From NCBI GenBank assembly GCA_018398805.1, contig JAGFBZ010001886.1:124001-188000 (forward strand): DNA of 64,000 bases, read 5' to 3'. Source of the stretch: Hirundichthys speculiger. Taxonomy: Eukaryota > Chordata > Actinopteri > Beloniformes > Exocoetidae. The notes under the pieces are model-generated. The model saw nothing but the letters and a program-made list of their open reading frames with translations. It did not search any database and was not told where the DNA came from. The translations under genes and the position numbers were made by a program. Shown here one piece after another: positions 25,501 to 37,500 of this stretch (the first letter of the stretch is position 1; each line of letters begins with the position of its first letter).

Positions 25501-28500
25501 CTGTCGCTGTAGAGCATTTCTAACCAGTTATCCAGAAGCAGAAGAAGTTATCTTCTTCAGGTGAGCCAGTCAGGAGGATGGCGGCGAGTATAAATCCAGC
25601 GCCTGCGTGCTTAAAAGCAGATGTGTGGGAGCAGTTCGGGTTTGAAAAGAAAAAGGAAAGTGAAGATTTAGACAGAAGTGTGGCGGTTTGCAAGCTGTGT
25701 CACTCAAACGTGAAGTACTCTGGAAATACCACCAACCTGCGAGGCGAGCCCACCTGAAACGTAACCGCGTAACCAAAGGTAAGGACAAGCTAACTGAGAG
25801 CGAGCCAAACTTTATTTGTCAGGATTTGAGACCATATCCAGTGGTGGAAAACGCCGGCTTTAAGGGCTGTGTTTACTCTCACGGAAATGTGTCGCAGTTA
25901 CTTTTGATTTTTGAAGCGCGTCTGCGCTGTTATTCAACGCCACAATGGAGAGGGACAATCACGAACTAGCTAAACTTACTAAACGTATCTCTTGTGTTTT
26001 TCCACTTCCTCACCGTCTCGGTCGTATCCAGACCCACATTCATCGCTATCTCCCTCCATGAATTACTAGAATATGTGCTGTCTTTGTAGTGTGGAGAACC
26101 AGAATCATACAGATGTGGGTACTTCCTCATTTCTTCAATGACGTGGATGTAGAATTGACCAACCAGAGGCCTCCTTTCTCTCCTCTCTGTCTGCAGTCAC
26201 CTACCTTTCAGTTCAGTTAATTCAAACAAATTGGAACACTCACAAGATGTCACCAAAATCACTTTGTCCTGTTAAAATCTTTCAGAAAATGATGTAAATG
26301 TATTGATATAATATCGTATTGTGAGCCAAATGTATCGTATCACGAGATTAGTGTATCGCTACAGCCCTAGTCTATATAGACGTCATCCCAGCGTTGACCT
26401 CCACCCGTCTATATAGACGTCGTCCCAGCGTTGACCTCCACCCGTCTATATAGACGTCGTCCCAGCGTTGACCTCCACCCGTCTATATAGACGTCATCCC
26501 CCGCCGTCTGACCTCCACCCGTCTATATAGACGTCGTCCCAGCGTTGACCTCCACCCGTCTATATAGACGTCATCCCCCAGCGTTGACCTCCACCCGTCT
26601 ATATAGACGTCATCCCAGCGTTGACCTCCACCCGTCTATAGACGTCATCCCCCCGCCCGCTATATAGACGTCATCCCCACCCGTCTATATAGACGTCGTC
26701 CCGCGTTGACCTCCACCCGTCTATATAGACTCGTCCCAGCGTTGACCTCCACCCTCTATATAGACGTCTTCCCAGCGTTGACCTCCACCCGTCTATATAG
26801 ACGTCGTCCCAGCGTTTACCCTCCACCCCGTCTATATAGACGTCTCCCAGCGTTGACCTCCACCCGTCTATATAGACGTCATCCCACCCTCTATATAGCG
26901 TTGACCTCCACCCGTCTATATAGACGTCATCCCCCAGCGTTGACCTCCACCCGTTCTCCATATAGACGTCATCCCAGCGTTGACCTCCACCCGTCTATAT
27001 AGACGTCATCCCAGCGTTGACCTCCACCCGTCTATATAGACGTCATCCCCTAGCGTTGACCCTCCACCTGTCTATATAGACGTCATCCCAGCGTTGACCC
27101 TCCACCCGTCTATATACGTCATCCCATGCGTTGACCTCCACCCGTCTATAAGACGTCATCCCAGCGCCTCCACCCTCTATCCCAGCGTTGACCTCCACCC
27201 GTCTATATAGACGTCATCCCAGCGTTGACCTCCACCCGTCTATGTAGACTCCTCTCCCACGCGTTGACCTCCACCCGTCTATGTAGACGTCATCCCAGCG
27301 TTGACCTCCACCCGTCTATGTAGACGTCATCCCAGCGTTGACCTCCACCCGTCTATATAGACGTCATCCCAGCGTTGACCTCCACCCGTCTATCCATCCC
27401 AGCGTTGACCTCCACCCGTCTATGTAGACGTCATCCCAGCTTTGACCTCCACCCGTCCTATGTAGACTAGACGTCATCCCAGCGTTGACCTCCACCCGTC
27501 TATATAGACGTCATCCCAGCGTTGACCTCCACCCGTCTATATAGACGTCATCCCCCTCGTCCCTCCAGCGTTGACCTCCACCCGTCTATGTAGACGTCAT
27601 CCCAGCGTTGACCTCCACCCGTCTATGTTCCACGTCTACCTCCACTCGTTGACCTCCACCCGTCCTCCACCCGTCTATGACGTCATCCCAGCGTTGACTC
27701 CACCCGTCTATGTACGTCTCCCACCCTCATGTAGACGTCATCCCAGCGTTGACCCTCCACCCTTCTATTTAGACGTCATCCCCAGCGTCGACCTCCACCC
27801 GCTATATAGACGTCATCCCAGCGTTGACCTCCACCCTCTATGTAGACGTCATCCCAGCGTTGACCTCCACCCGTCTATATAGACGTCATCCCAGCGTTGA
27901 CCTCCACCCGTCTATGTAGACGTCATCCCAGCGTTGACCTCCACCCGTCTATATAGACGTCATCCCAGCGTTGACCTCCACCCGTCTATACGTCATCCCA
28001 TCGACCTCCACCCGTCTATATAGACGTCATCCCAGCGTTGACCTCCACCCGTCTATATAGACGTCATCCCAGCGTTGACCTCCACCCGTCTATATAGACG
28101 TTCATCCCAGCGTTGACCCTCCACCCGTCTATATAGACGTCAATCCCAGCGTTGACCTCCACCCGTCTATATAGACGTCATCCCAGCGTTGACCTCCACC
28201 CGTCTATAGACGTCATCCCGGCGTTGACCTCCACCCGTCTATAGACGTCATCCCAGCGTTGACCTCCCACCCGTCTATATAGACGTCATCCCAGCGTTGA
28301 CCTCCACCCCGTCTATATAGACGTCATCCCAGCGATGACCTCCACCCGTCTTATAGACGTCATCCCAGCATTGACCTCCACCCCTCTATATAGACGTCAT
28401 CCCAGCGTTGACCTCCAACCCTCTATATAGACGTCGTTGATCCCCCGTTAGACGTTCCCCGATGACCTCCACCCGTCTTTATAGACGTCGTCCCAGCGTC

Positions 28501-31500
28501 GACCTCCACCCGTCTATATAGACGTCATCCCAGCATTGACCTCCACCCGTCTATATAGACGTCATCCCAGCGTTGACCCACCCGTCTATATAGACGTCAT
28601 CCCGGGTTGACCTCCACTATATAGACGTCATCCCAGCGTTGACCTCCACCCGTCTATATAGACGTCATCCCGGCGTTGACCTCCCACCCGTCTATACAGA
28701 CCTCCACCCGTCTTAGCGTCTGACCTCCACCCGTCTATGTAGACGTCATCCCAGCGATGACCTCCACCCGTCTATATAGACGTCATCCCAGCGTTGACCT
28801 CCACCCCTATATAGACGTCATCCCCGTTGACCTCCACCCGTCTATATAGACGTCATCCCGGCGTTGACCTCCACCCGTCTATATAGACGTCATCCCGCGT
28901 TGACTCCCCCGTCTATACAGACGTCATCCCAGCGATGACCTCCACCCGTCTTTATAGACGTCTCCCAGCGTCGACCTCCACCCGTCTATATAGACGTCAT
29001 CCCAGCATTGACCTCCACCCGTCTATATAGACGTCATCCCAGCGTTGACCTCCACCCTCTATAGACGTCATGATTGACCTCCACCCGTCTATATAGACGT
29101 CATCCCGGCGTTGACCTCACCCCGTCTATATAGACGTCATCCCATCGTTGACCTCCACCCGTCTATATCGTCATCCCGGCGTTGACTACCCGTCTATACA
29201 GACGTCATCCCAGCGATGACCTCCACCCGTCTTTATAGACGTCGTCCCAGCGTCGACCTTCCACCCTCTATAAGACGTCATCCCAGCATGACCTCCACCC
29301 GTCTATATAGACGTCATCCCAGCGATGACCTCCACCCGTCTATATAGTTCATCCCAGCGTTGACCTCCACCTGTCTATATAGACGTCATCCCAGCATTGA
29401 CCTCCACCCGTCTATATAGACGTCATCCCGGCGTTGACCTCCACCCGTCTATACAGACGTCATCCCAAGCGATGACCTCCACCCGTCTATATAGACGTCA
29501 TCCCAGCGTTGACCTCCACCCGTCTATATGACGTCCCCAGCGTTGACCTCCACCCGTCTAGACGTCATCCAGCGTGACCTCCACCGTCTATATAGACGTC
29601 TGACCCCACGTTGACCGTCTATATAGACGTCATCCCAGCGTTGACCTCCACCTGTCTATATAGACGTCGTCCCAGCGTGACCTCCACCCGTCTATATACG
29701 TCGTCCCAGCGTGACCTCCACCCGTCTATATAGACCATCCCAGCGTTGACCTCCACCTGTCTATATAGACGTTCCCAGGTTGACCTCCACCCGTCTATAT
29801 AGACGTCATCCCAGCGTTGACCTCCACCGTCTATATAGACGTCATCCCAGCGTTGACCTCCCCGTCTATATAGACCGTCATCCCAGCGTTGACCTCCACC
29901 TGTCTATATAGACGTCATCCCAGCGTTGACCTCCACCTGTCTTATAGACGTCGTCCCAGCGTTGACCTCCAGTATATAGACGTCCCACGTCCTCCCCCGT
30001 CTATGGTCATCCCAGTTGACCTCCACCTGTCTATATAGACGTCGTCCCGCGTTGACCTCCACCCGTCTATATCCCCACCTCTGACCCCAGCGTTGACCTC
30101 CACCTGTCTCATTTTGAACCCGTCTATATAGACGTCATCCCAGCGTTGACCTCCACCTGTCTATACAGGTGTCTCTGGGATGTCCACTAACATGCTAACC
30201 TGCAGTCTGATCCTCTGACCACCTCAGTGTTGCTGCCTCTATCTGTTTGTATCGTCATCTCTGTAGTTCATGTAGTAAAAATGAACCAGTCAGAATAGAA
30301 GAACATGGAATTATTAGTTCTCCAGCTAATCTATAATTATTATTTATACAATTTGTCCAATATAGTATTGCCAGGATGTATGTGTTCTCTCTCTGTTCTG
30401 TCTTTATCCAGCTGGTCTTCATCAGGAAGGTCCCTCCTTATGATCCAGGTCCTGTTCAAGGTTTCTTCCTCTTAAAAGGGGAGTTTTTCTTGCCACTGTT
30501 TGGCTTAAAAGTTTTTCTCCCACTGGGGGAGTTTTTTTCATTTGCAACTGTCTCTGTAATTAAGATTTAATTATAACTATAGTTAATATTTGTTCAGGGA
30601 TCATGATCTGGGTCTCTGAAAAGCCCAGCAGGACAACTTGTAAAAGGTTGGCATTTCTCCCAACTCCAGGAACACTGTTTTCCTCATCTCCAGGACTACA
30701 GCTCAACTTAGGGAAAACAAAATATTATTTTTGCTCCTAACAGCTTCATCCAACCATGAAACGGGTCACTTTTGACTGAATCAAGGCTGCTAAAACTGTC
30801 CTGGGACACACGTCCAACAACTGACCCGCTCAGCTTTCTTCCACTGATGAAACATGACCCTCAGAAACATGAAGCTTGATGATTTAATCTTTCTTTCTTC
30901 ATGGCTGAACTACTGGAATTATCTTCTAACCTGTCTGATCTAAACATCCCTGAGATGAACAGTCTGATCAAAAAGCAGCTGCAGGTCCTTCATCTCCAGG
31001 AGGAGACCTCATCACTGCCATTTTAAAACCTGCTCTGACTGTGGTGGACAGAGACATCTGTCTGGAAACTCTGGAGAGGATCTTTGCTGCTGCTGGTTCA
31101 GACAGCTGATACCAAAGACAACAGAGTCAGCAGCTTCTATCATTTTAGTTTCATGTAATCTTTAATAAAATACATATAACACTCGATCTCCCGTGGTTAA
31201 GCAGACTTCCTGTGAAGGTTTCCCTGCTGAATGGTTGATGAAGGGCTACCTGGGGCGTCTCTGAGCCTCCGGAGCAAAGGTGACGTCCTTCTCGTCCCAG
31301 ATGTCCTCCTCATCTGAACCAGCATCTTCAAACTGCTGGATTTTCTCCTTACAGCGAGCCTCAAACAAAGCTATATTAGCCTGAAGACACACACGGACAC
31401 GTCGGTCAGGATCAGGACTCGTCCCCACATTTACTCCAACAGCTCCAGACATAAATGAGAACATCAACTCCCCCCCCTCACATGAACAGTAAAGATCAAC

Positions 31501-34500
31501 GTTCAGAGTACTTACGCTGTCATTTGTATTCAGTGAAAAATTGATGTCTGATATTCTATCAAAGGGAATACTGCAACGTTAAAGAGAACAGAGATTAGTT
31601 CAGTTAGATCGTTAGGCAGAAACACTTCATGTTCAACAGAGCAGGAACTACAGCCCCGACTACTTTACTCCACCTGCATCAGCTCCAACCGGTCCAGGGC
31701 CTGTTGCATGAAGGTGGATGTCAGAGAGCTGGCCCTGACCCGACCCGTTAAATTCACCGGCACCAGCTCCAAACCAGACTGAGGAGGTGTGGCTACATCC
31801 AACCAGGTTTATCTAATCCTGCTAAGTTGACGAGCCTAACCCTAACCCTGGGTCTCTGACGGTGAACACAGCTGTCTGACTGGCAGAGTGAAGGTGGACC
31901 AGTACCTCCATGACCTGAACTGGACCCGGTAGTTCTGACTGGATTAATGAGGGTCGAAGCTGTAATGAAGCAGCTGACCGCTGGGAGGAGCTTCACGGAG
32001 ACTGTAGCGTCTCTGAACGCTAGGGCTAGTGCTAATCTTGCGATACGATACACGATATTTGGCTCACGATACGATATATATCGATATTCATCTTAAGATA
32101 CATTTACATCATTTTTTGAAAGATTTTAAAGGGACAAAGTGATTTTGGTGACATCTTGTGAGTGTTCCAATGACTTTGTTTGAATTAATTGAACTGAAAC
32201 CATCAATTACACATTATATGGCTGACAGGCAGCTTGCTAATGCTGGACAAAATGAATAAAAGATTTGTTGAGAAAAATAGTTTCATTTATTTAAACAGTG
32301 CAAATTGTTTCTTGCAAGCTTTTAAAGGCGGGACACGGGGTTTTGAAAGAAGCTTAGAATATTGATACTCTCTGGGGAAATAAAATATCGATATATATGT
32401 CAGAATCGATAAAATCGCTCAGCTGTATTGATAACCAACGTCTACCGCTGGGAGGAAAGAACGTAAGACCGTCAGAAACATGAAGAAAATGTCTACACTT
32501 ATTTCTGGGTCAACGTCTGAGAGAATACATTCAGCTTGGGCCAGAACATGTGATCTAAACCCAGTAGAACTGAGAACCCAGATGACTCCTGGTCTTCGTG
32601 CAACAGGCCTCTGGTCAGCTGACCGGTGGACAGAAACACTGAGTTCAGAACCGGCTCATTCAGCCATGTTCTTGAATATCTGGAATATTCTCTACTGCAG
32701 CCCAACTCTAACCTGTTGTATTGACCAGTTCAAGAATGACAGATTAACACATTTGTATTGATTATGTCACCCAGCCCCTTTAGTTTCTAACGCATCCTGA
32801 TCCTGTGAAGCCCCAGAAACCCTCCAGAGTTGCGTTCTGAACCACTAATCCACTTCCAGCCACCCTGAAAGCCCCAAACCCACAGCAGAAGATCAGAACA
32901 GCCCCCAGAGACAGCAGAAGACGGCAGTGAAGCTGGGCCCGGTCTCTCAGACCGGATCACCACAGTCAGAAGCTGGGCCCGGTCTCTCAGACCGGATCAC
33001 CACAGTCAGGTGCTGGGCCTGGCCTCTCAGACCGGATCACCACAGTCAGATGGAGGTTTTGGGAGGACTTCACTGCAAACGCATCTGTTCCCATCTAAAG
33101 TCTTAGATGTGGAAATATTAGGGGTGAACGATAACTATTGGGCCGATAACAGGAAATTATGACGTCGGGCCGATAACAGGGACGAATAACCCCGATAACA
33201 TTTATATTTCTGTCAACACAGCAGTGTCCTCGCTCCCTCTGAGCCTTGAATGACCAGCAGTGAATGTTATGTTCAAGTGACGTCGGCATAATCAGGAAAA
33301 CGATTTCTCAATCAGGAAAATCAAGAATACCCCCTCATGCCAGAAAACAACTCGTTAACTCGGTCATAATTTTAGTAGTTGATGGCTTTAATTGATATTC
33401 GCAGTATTTTCCCTCATGTTACACACATAAAAAGAAAAAAAATAGAAAAGGCTGAAAGAACGACTAGCAAAACGAGGGAACGTGGAATTTACGTTCCACC
33501 TTGAATGCAGCCTGCAGCACAGCGCTGATCACAACAAACATGGCGGCGTGGAACTTCGTTAAAGTTTCAGAAGAAGATAGTTTGGTGGTTATTTGTGACG
33601 AATCCTCCGAGTGAATTCTACGAGGAGGGAAGCACAAGCTTTAATACGTAAAACCTGATCAGCCACCTACAACATAACAATCACTTCCATGGAGTTTTGA
33701 AATCGCGCTAACGTGAGCTAACGGAAGCTAATGCTAACGTGCGCAATCCAGCAGCAGTAAACATCTGCAGGATGGACAGATGCTGGAGTTTATTTCTGGT
33801 GCTTGTAGCGGGGGTTTTTGCAGTGAAGACCACCCAGACCGGAACGGTCCACTTGTAACCTTAAACATGTAAATCAGTAATGAGGCGTCTCCAGCAGCTT
33901 CGTACCGTCTTCCGTGTCCTTCAGTGTTACACAGAAACAGACAGAAGTCCCGTCATGCAGGATCAGTACTCACTCCACAACATCGTCCTGATCAGCAAAC
34001 TCTTCGTCATTGAAGCCGAACTGCTCAATAAAATTGGACGTCATTTGTTGCATCTGATAATCAGAGAAGGCCTGGCGAGAGCCAGGACCAACGATAATGA
34101 CATGGCTCTACACAGCTGATCATTACACAACAGACAAGACACACCTGGACACCTGGAAAACCAGTTCTGGAGAAGGCTGGACCACCTGGACGACTGGAGC
34201 AGCAGCAGTCTGATGACGCTGAGACCCGAAGGCTCAGGTCACGAAAACAACGTTCCAACTGCTTTTTGATCTTATAACCTTAACAGGCGGCTTTTAAACG
34301 TATAAATGTGAGTGTGAGCTTTAACTTCTGAGGTGTCACTGGTGTCAAAACTCCAGTAACTGGTTCAAATGTACCGTCCCAGTTAGAAGGGACAACTGGT
34401 GACCATCAGAGAAACACGGATGGTTCCAGAGACGACAGTCAGAGGTGAGGTATCTGGGATGGGTTCTCCAGACCCAAACCAGTCAGGTCCAGGTCCAGGT

Positions 34501-37500
34501 CCAGGTCCAGGTCCAGACCCAAACCAGTCAGGTCCTGGTCCAGGTCCAGACCCAAACCAGTCAGGTCCAGGTCCAGGTCCAGGTCCAGGTCCAGGTCCAA
34601 CCAGTCAGGTCCAGGTCCAGACCCAAACCAGTCAGGTCCAGGTCCAGACCCAAACCAGTCAGGTCCAGGTCCAGGTCCAGCCCAGGTCCAGGTCCAGGTC
34701 CAGACCCAAACCCAAACCAGTCAGGTCCAGGTCCAGGTCCAGGTCCAGGTCCAGACCCAAACCAGTCAGGTCCAGGTCCAGGTCCAGGTCCAGGTCCAGA
34801 CCCAAACCAGTCAGGTCCAGGTCCAGGTCCAGGTCCAGGTCCAGGTCCAGACCCAAACCCAAACCAGTCAGGTCCAGGTCCAGGTCCAGGTCCAGACCCA
34901 AACCAGTCAGGTCCAGGTCCAGGTCCAGACCCAAACCAGTCAGGTCCAGGTCCAGGTCCAGGTCCAGGTCCAGACCCAAACCCAAACCAGTCAGGTCCAG
35001 GTCCAGGTCCAGGTCCAGACCCAAACCAGTCCAGGTCCAGGTCCAGGTCCAGGTCACCCAAACCAGTCAGGTCCAGGTCCAGGTCCAGGTCCAGGTCCAG
35101 GTCCAGGTCCCCAAACCAGTCCAGGTCCAGGTCCAGGTCCAGGTCCAGGTCCAGGTCCCAACCAGTCCGTCCAGGTCCCCCACCAGTCCAGGTCCAGACC
35201 CAAACCCAACCAGTCAGGTCCAGGTCCAGGTCCAGACCCAAACCCAGGTCCAGGTCCAGGTCCAGACCCAAACCCAACCCAGTCAGGTCAGTCCAGGTCC
35301 AGACCCAAACCAGTCAGGTCCAGGTCCAGGTCCAGACCCAAACCAGTCAGGTCCAGGTCCAGGTCCAGACCCAAACCCAAACCAGTCAGGTCCAGGTCCA
35401 GGTCCAGGTCCAGACCCAAACCAGTCAGGTCCAGGTCCAGGTCCAGGTCCAGGTCCAGACCCAAACCAGTCAGGTCCAGGTCCAGGTCCAGGTCCAGGTC
35501 CAGACCCAAACCAGTCAGGTCCAGGTCCAGGTCCAGGTCCAGGTCCAGGTCCAGTCCAGCCAGCTCCAGAAACACGTCTGTGTGTCGCAGGTTAACAGCA
35601 CACATGCATTTCACCGTTTAAATACCGTCATGTTCACAAACTCTGTGACTTCAACATAATTAGTAGTTAGGTCCATTAATTAAACTGATGAGTTACAGAA
35701 CAGCTATCAATCGTTTCTGGATTTTAGAGTTTAACAGTAAACTAGAATGAGGTGGAAGGATGAGGACACTGCTCAGTCCACTAGTCCAGATATGAGTGAA
35801 ACAGAGCTGCAGCCCAGAGCAGCTGCTACAGCTGAACAAACAACCAGACACCCTGAACTTTGACCTTCAGGAGCAGAGCGGGACTGGAGAACATCTACTG
35901 GGGACGTCGGACGTGGAAACTGTTCTAGAATAAGATGCTATCACATTTCTGTTTCAGTTGTCTAAAGTAACCCAGAAATAATAATATTAATATCAGACAA
36001 CTGATCAATTCAAAAAGATGAGTCTCGTCTAGAATTCCTCACGTCTGTGGACAGAAAATGACACAATTACAGAGAAACGTTCATCCACCATGATGACAAC
36101 CCTCACTGATGCCTTCAACCATGGAGATATGATCCCGCTGTCTGGAGGACCTGCAGATCTACTGTTAGATATCTACGTTTACCCTGGAGGACCTGCAGAT
36201 CTACTGTTAGATATCTACGTTTAACCTGGAGGACCTGCAGATCTAGTGTTAGATATCTACGTTTACCCTGGAGGACCTGCAATCTACTGTTAGATATCTA
36301 CGTTTACCCTGGAGACCTGCAGATCTACTACTGTTAGATATCTACGTTTACCCTGGAGGACCTGCAGATCTACTGTTAGATATCTACGTTTACCCTGGAG
36401 GACCTGCAGATCTACTGTTAGATATCTACGTTTACCCTGGAGGACCTGCAGATCTACTGTTAGATATCTACGTTTACCCTGGAGGACCTGCAGATCTACT
36501 GTTAGATATCTACGTTTACCCTGGAGGACCTGCAGATCTACTGTTAGATATCTACGTTTACCCTGGAGGACCTGCAGATCTACTGTTAGATATCTACGTT
36601 TACCCTGGAGGACCTGCAGATCTACTGTTAGATATCTACGTTTACCCTGGAGGACCTGCAGATCTAGTGTTAGATATCTACGTTTACCCTGGAGGACCTG
36701 CAGATCTACTGTTAGATATCTACGTTTACCCTGGGGGACCTGCAGATCTACTGTTAGATATCTACGTTTACCCTGGAGGACCTGCAGATCTACTGTTAGA
36801 TATCTACGTTTACCCTGGAGGACCTGCAGATCTACCTGTAGACATCTCGGTTTAACTTGGAGGACCTGCAGATCTACTGTTAGATATCTACGTTTACCCT
36901 GGAGGACCTGCAGATCTACTGTTAGATATCTACGTTTACCCTGGAGGACCTGCAGATCTACCTGTAGACATCTAGGTTTAACCTGGAGGACCTGCAGATC
37001 TACCTGTATACATCTAGGTTTAACATGGAGGACCACAGATCTACCTGTATACATCTAGGTTGAACCTGGAGGACCACAGATCTACCTGTAGACATCTAGG
37101 CTGAACCTGGAGGACCTGCAGATCTACCTGTAGACATCTAGGTTTAACCTGGAGGACCTGCAGATCTACCTGTAGACATCTAGGTTTAACCTGGACGACC
37201 ACAGATCTACCTGTATACATCTAGGTTTAACCTGGAGGACCACAGATCTACCTGTAGACATCTAGGTTTAACCTGGAGGACCTGCAGATCTACCTGTAGA
37301 CATCTAGGCTGAACCTGGAGGACCTGCAGATCTACCTGTAGACATCTAGGCTGAACCTGGAGGACCACAGATCTACCTGTAGACATCTAGGTTTAACCTA
37401 GAGGACCTGCAGATCTACCTGTAGACATCTAGGTTTAACCTAGAGGACCTGCAGATCTACCTGTAGACATCTAGGTTTAACCTGGAGGACCACAGATCTA

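Noticed and set aside
25313..26377. BED finger at 25578 considered as a domesticated host gene
   Set aside because: It sits between hAT ends with an intact 8-bp target duplication and is cut by a stop after one finger, so it is a transposon remnant.
34399..35659. Frames of about 400 codons rich in PGPGPG, RSRSRS or QVQVQV
   Set aside because: Produced by the ccaggt hexamer array in all phases and on both strands; not coding.
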